Shown one piece after another: positions 12,828-12,914 of a stretch of DNA of 12,914 nt. The stretch spans positions 1,140 to 14,053 of the forward strand of contig PFEE01000032.1 of NCBI GenBank assembly GCA_002793745.1, read 5' to 3'. The notes below the pieces were generated by a model that saw only the letters and a list, made by a program, of their open reading frames with translations, had not been told where the DNA came from and did not search any database. Positions within the stretch are counted from its first letter, which is position 1, and the number at the start of each line of letters is the position of its first letter. Source of the stretch: Candidatus Roizmanbacteria bacterium CG10_big_fil_rev_8_21_14_0_10_45_7. Lineage in GTDB: Bacteria; Patescibacteriota; Microgenomatia; UBA1406. Position numbers and translations under genes: made by a program.

Positions 12828-12914
12828 TTATTTAAGAAACGCAATCCAGAGGCCAAACACCGAACAGATTATGGTGATAAGCCAAAAACGGAAAACAATT
12901 TTAGACTCGTGCCA
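12828..12914 (-). CDS. mraY: Phospho-N-acetylmuramoyl-pentapeptide-transferase MraY, C-terminal part
   Basis: Only the last 28 codons are inside the window; the gene continues beyond 12914. The residues begin WHESKIVFRFWLITII and end GLWIAFLK before TAA. This matches the MraY end, where an E/P-containing loop and the VxRFW(I/L)I signature precede the last membrane span. MraY transfers phospho-MurNAc-pentapeptide to undecaprenyl phosphate to form lipid I, the substrate of the MurG encoded two genes later. It sits 20 bases before ftsW on the same strand, in the conserved dcw order. Confidence 0.85.
   Translation of the reverse strand, partial: WHESKIVFRFWLITIICSVFGLWIAFLK

Overview
The window looks like a chromosome segment of a small-genome bacterium, most likely of the Candidate Phyla Radiation (Patescibacteria), possibly Microgenomates-like. 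The reasons are a compact division/cell-wall cluster lacking murD, murC and ddl, a GGTGGH-variant MurG, an IleRS2-type isoleucyl-tRNA synthetase inside the cluster, a tRNA gene with no encoded CCA, and many genes without a visible Shine-Dalgarno. TGA is used as a stop, which argues against the UGA=Gly lineages (Gracilibacteria/Absconditabacteria). This placement is inferred from gene content, not from a phylogeny.

Layout. (1) 62-1368: a family 2 glycosyltransferase (minus) and a staphylococcal-nuclease-like thermonuclease (plus) diverge, with start codons only 38 bases apart. (2) 1398-1470: tRNA-Val(CAC). (3) 1471-2758: an AT-rich accessory stretch of about 1.3 kb between the intact tRNA and a second, slightly decayed copy of the tRNA 3' half. 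It holds two unrecognised genes (245 aa soluble, 125 aa membrane) and, between them, a short antisense relic resembling the C-terminus of the phosphodiester glycosidase gene just outside the second repeat. (4) 2760-12914: one long minus-strand run, in transcription order mraY (partial), ftsW, murG, ftsQ, ftsA, ftsZ, ileS, rodA and a phosphodiester glycosidase. Spacing is tight, with overlaps at ftsW/murG and ileS/rodA.

How the genes fit together. MraY and MurG make lipid I and lipid II. FtsW and RodA are SEDS glycan polymerases for division and elongation. FtsZ, FtsA and FtsQ build and anchor the divisome. IleRS supplies Ile-tRNA and shares the transcript. The membrane-anchored phosphodiester glycosidase may trim an envelope glycan.

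The most noteworthy region is the tRNA-Val cassette: 39-bp direct repeats (37/39 identical) made of the tRNA 3' end bracket low-GC orphan genes, as in tRNA-site integration, but no integrase is present. Other points of interest are the GXHH signature in IleRS, a MurG that lacks the usual donor-binding glutamate and has a sharply AT-rich central patch, and a RodA whose QPSE motif reads QPSV.
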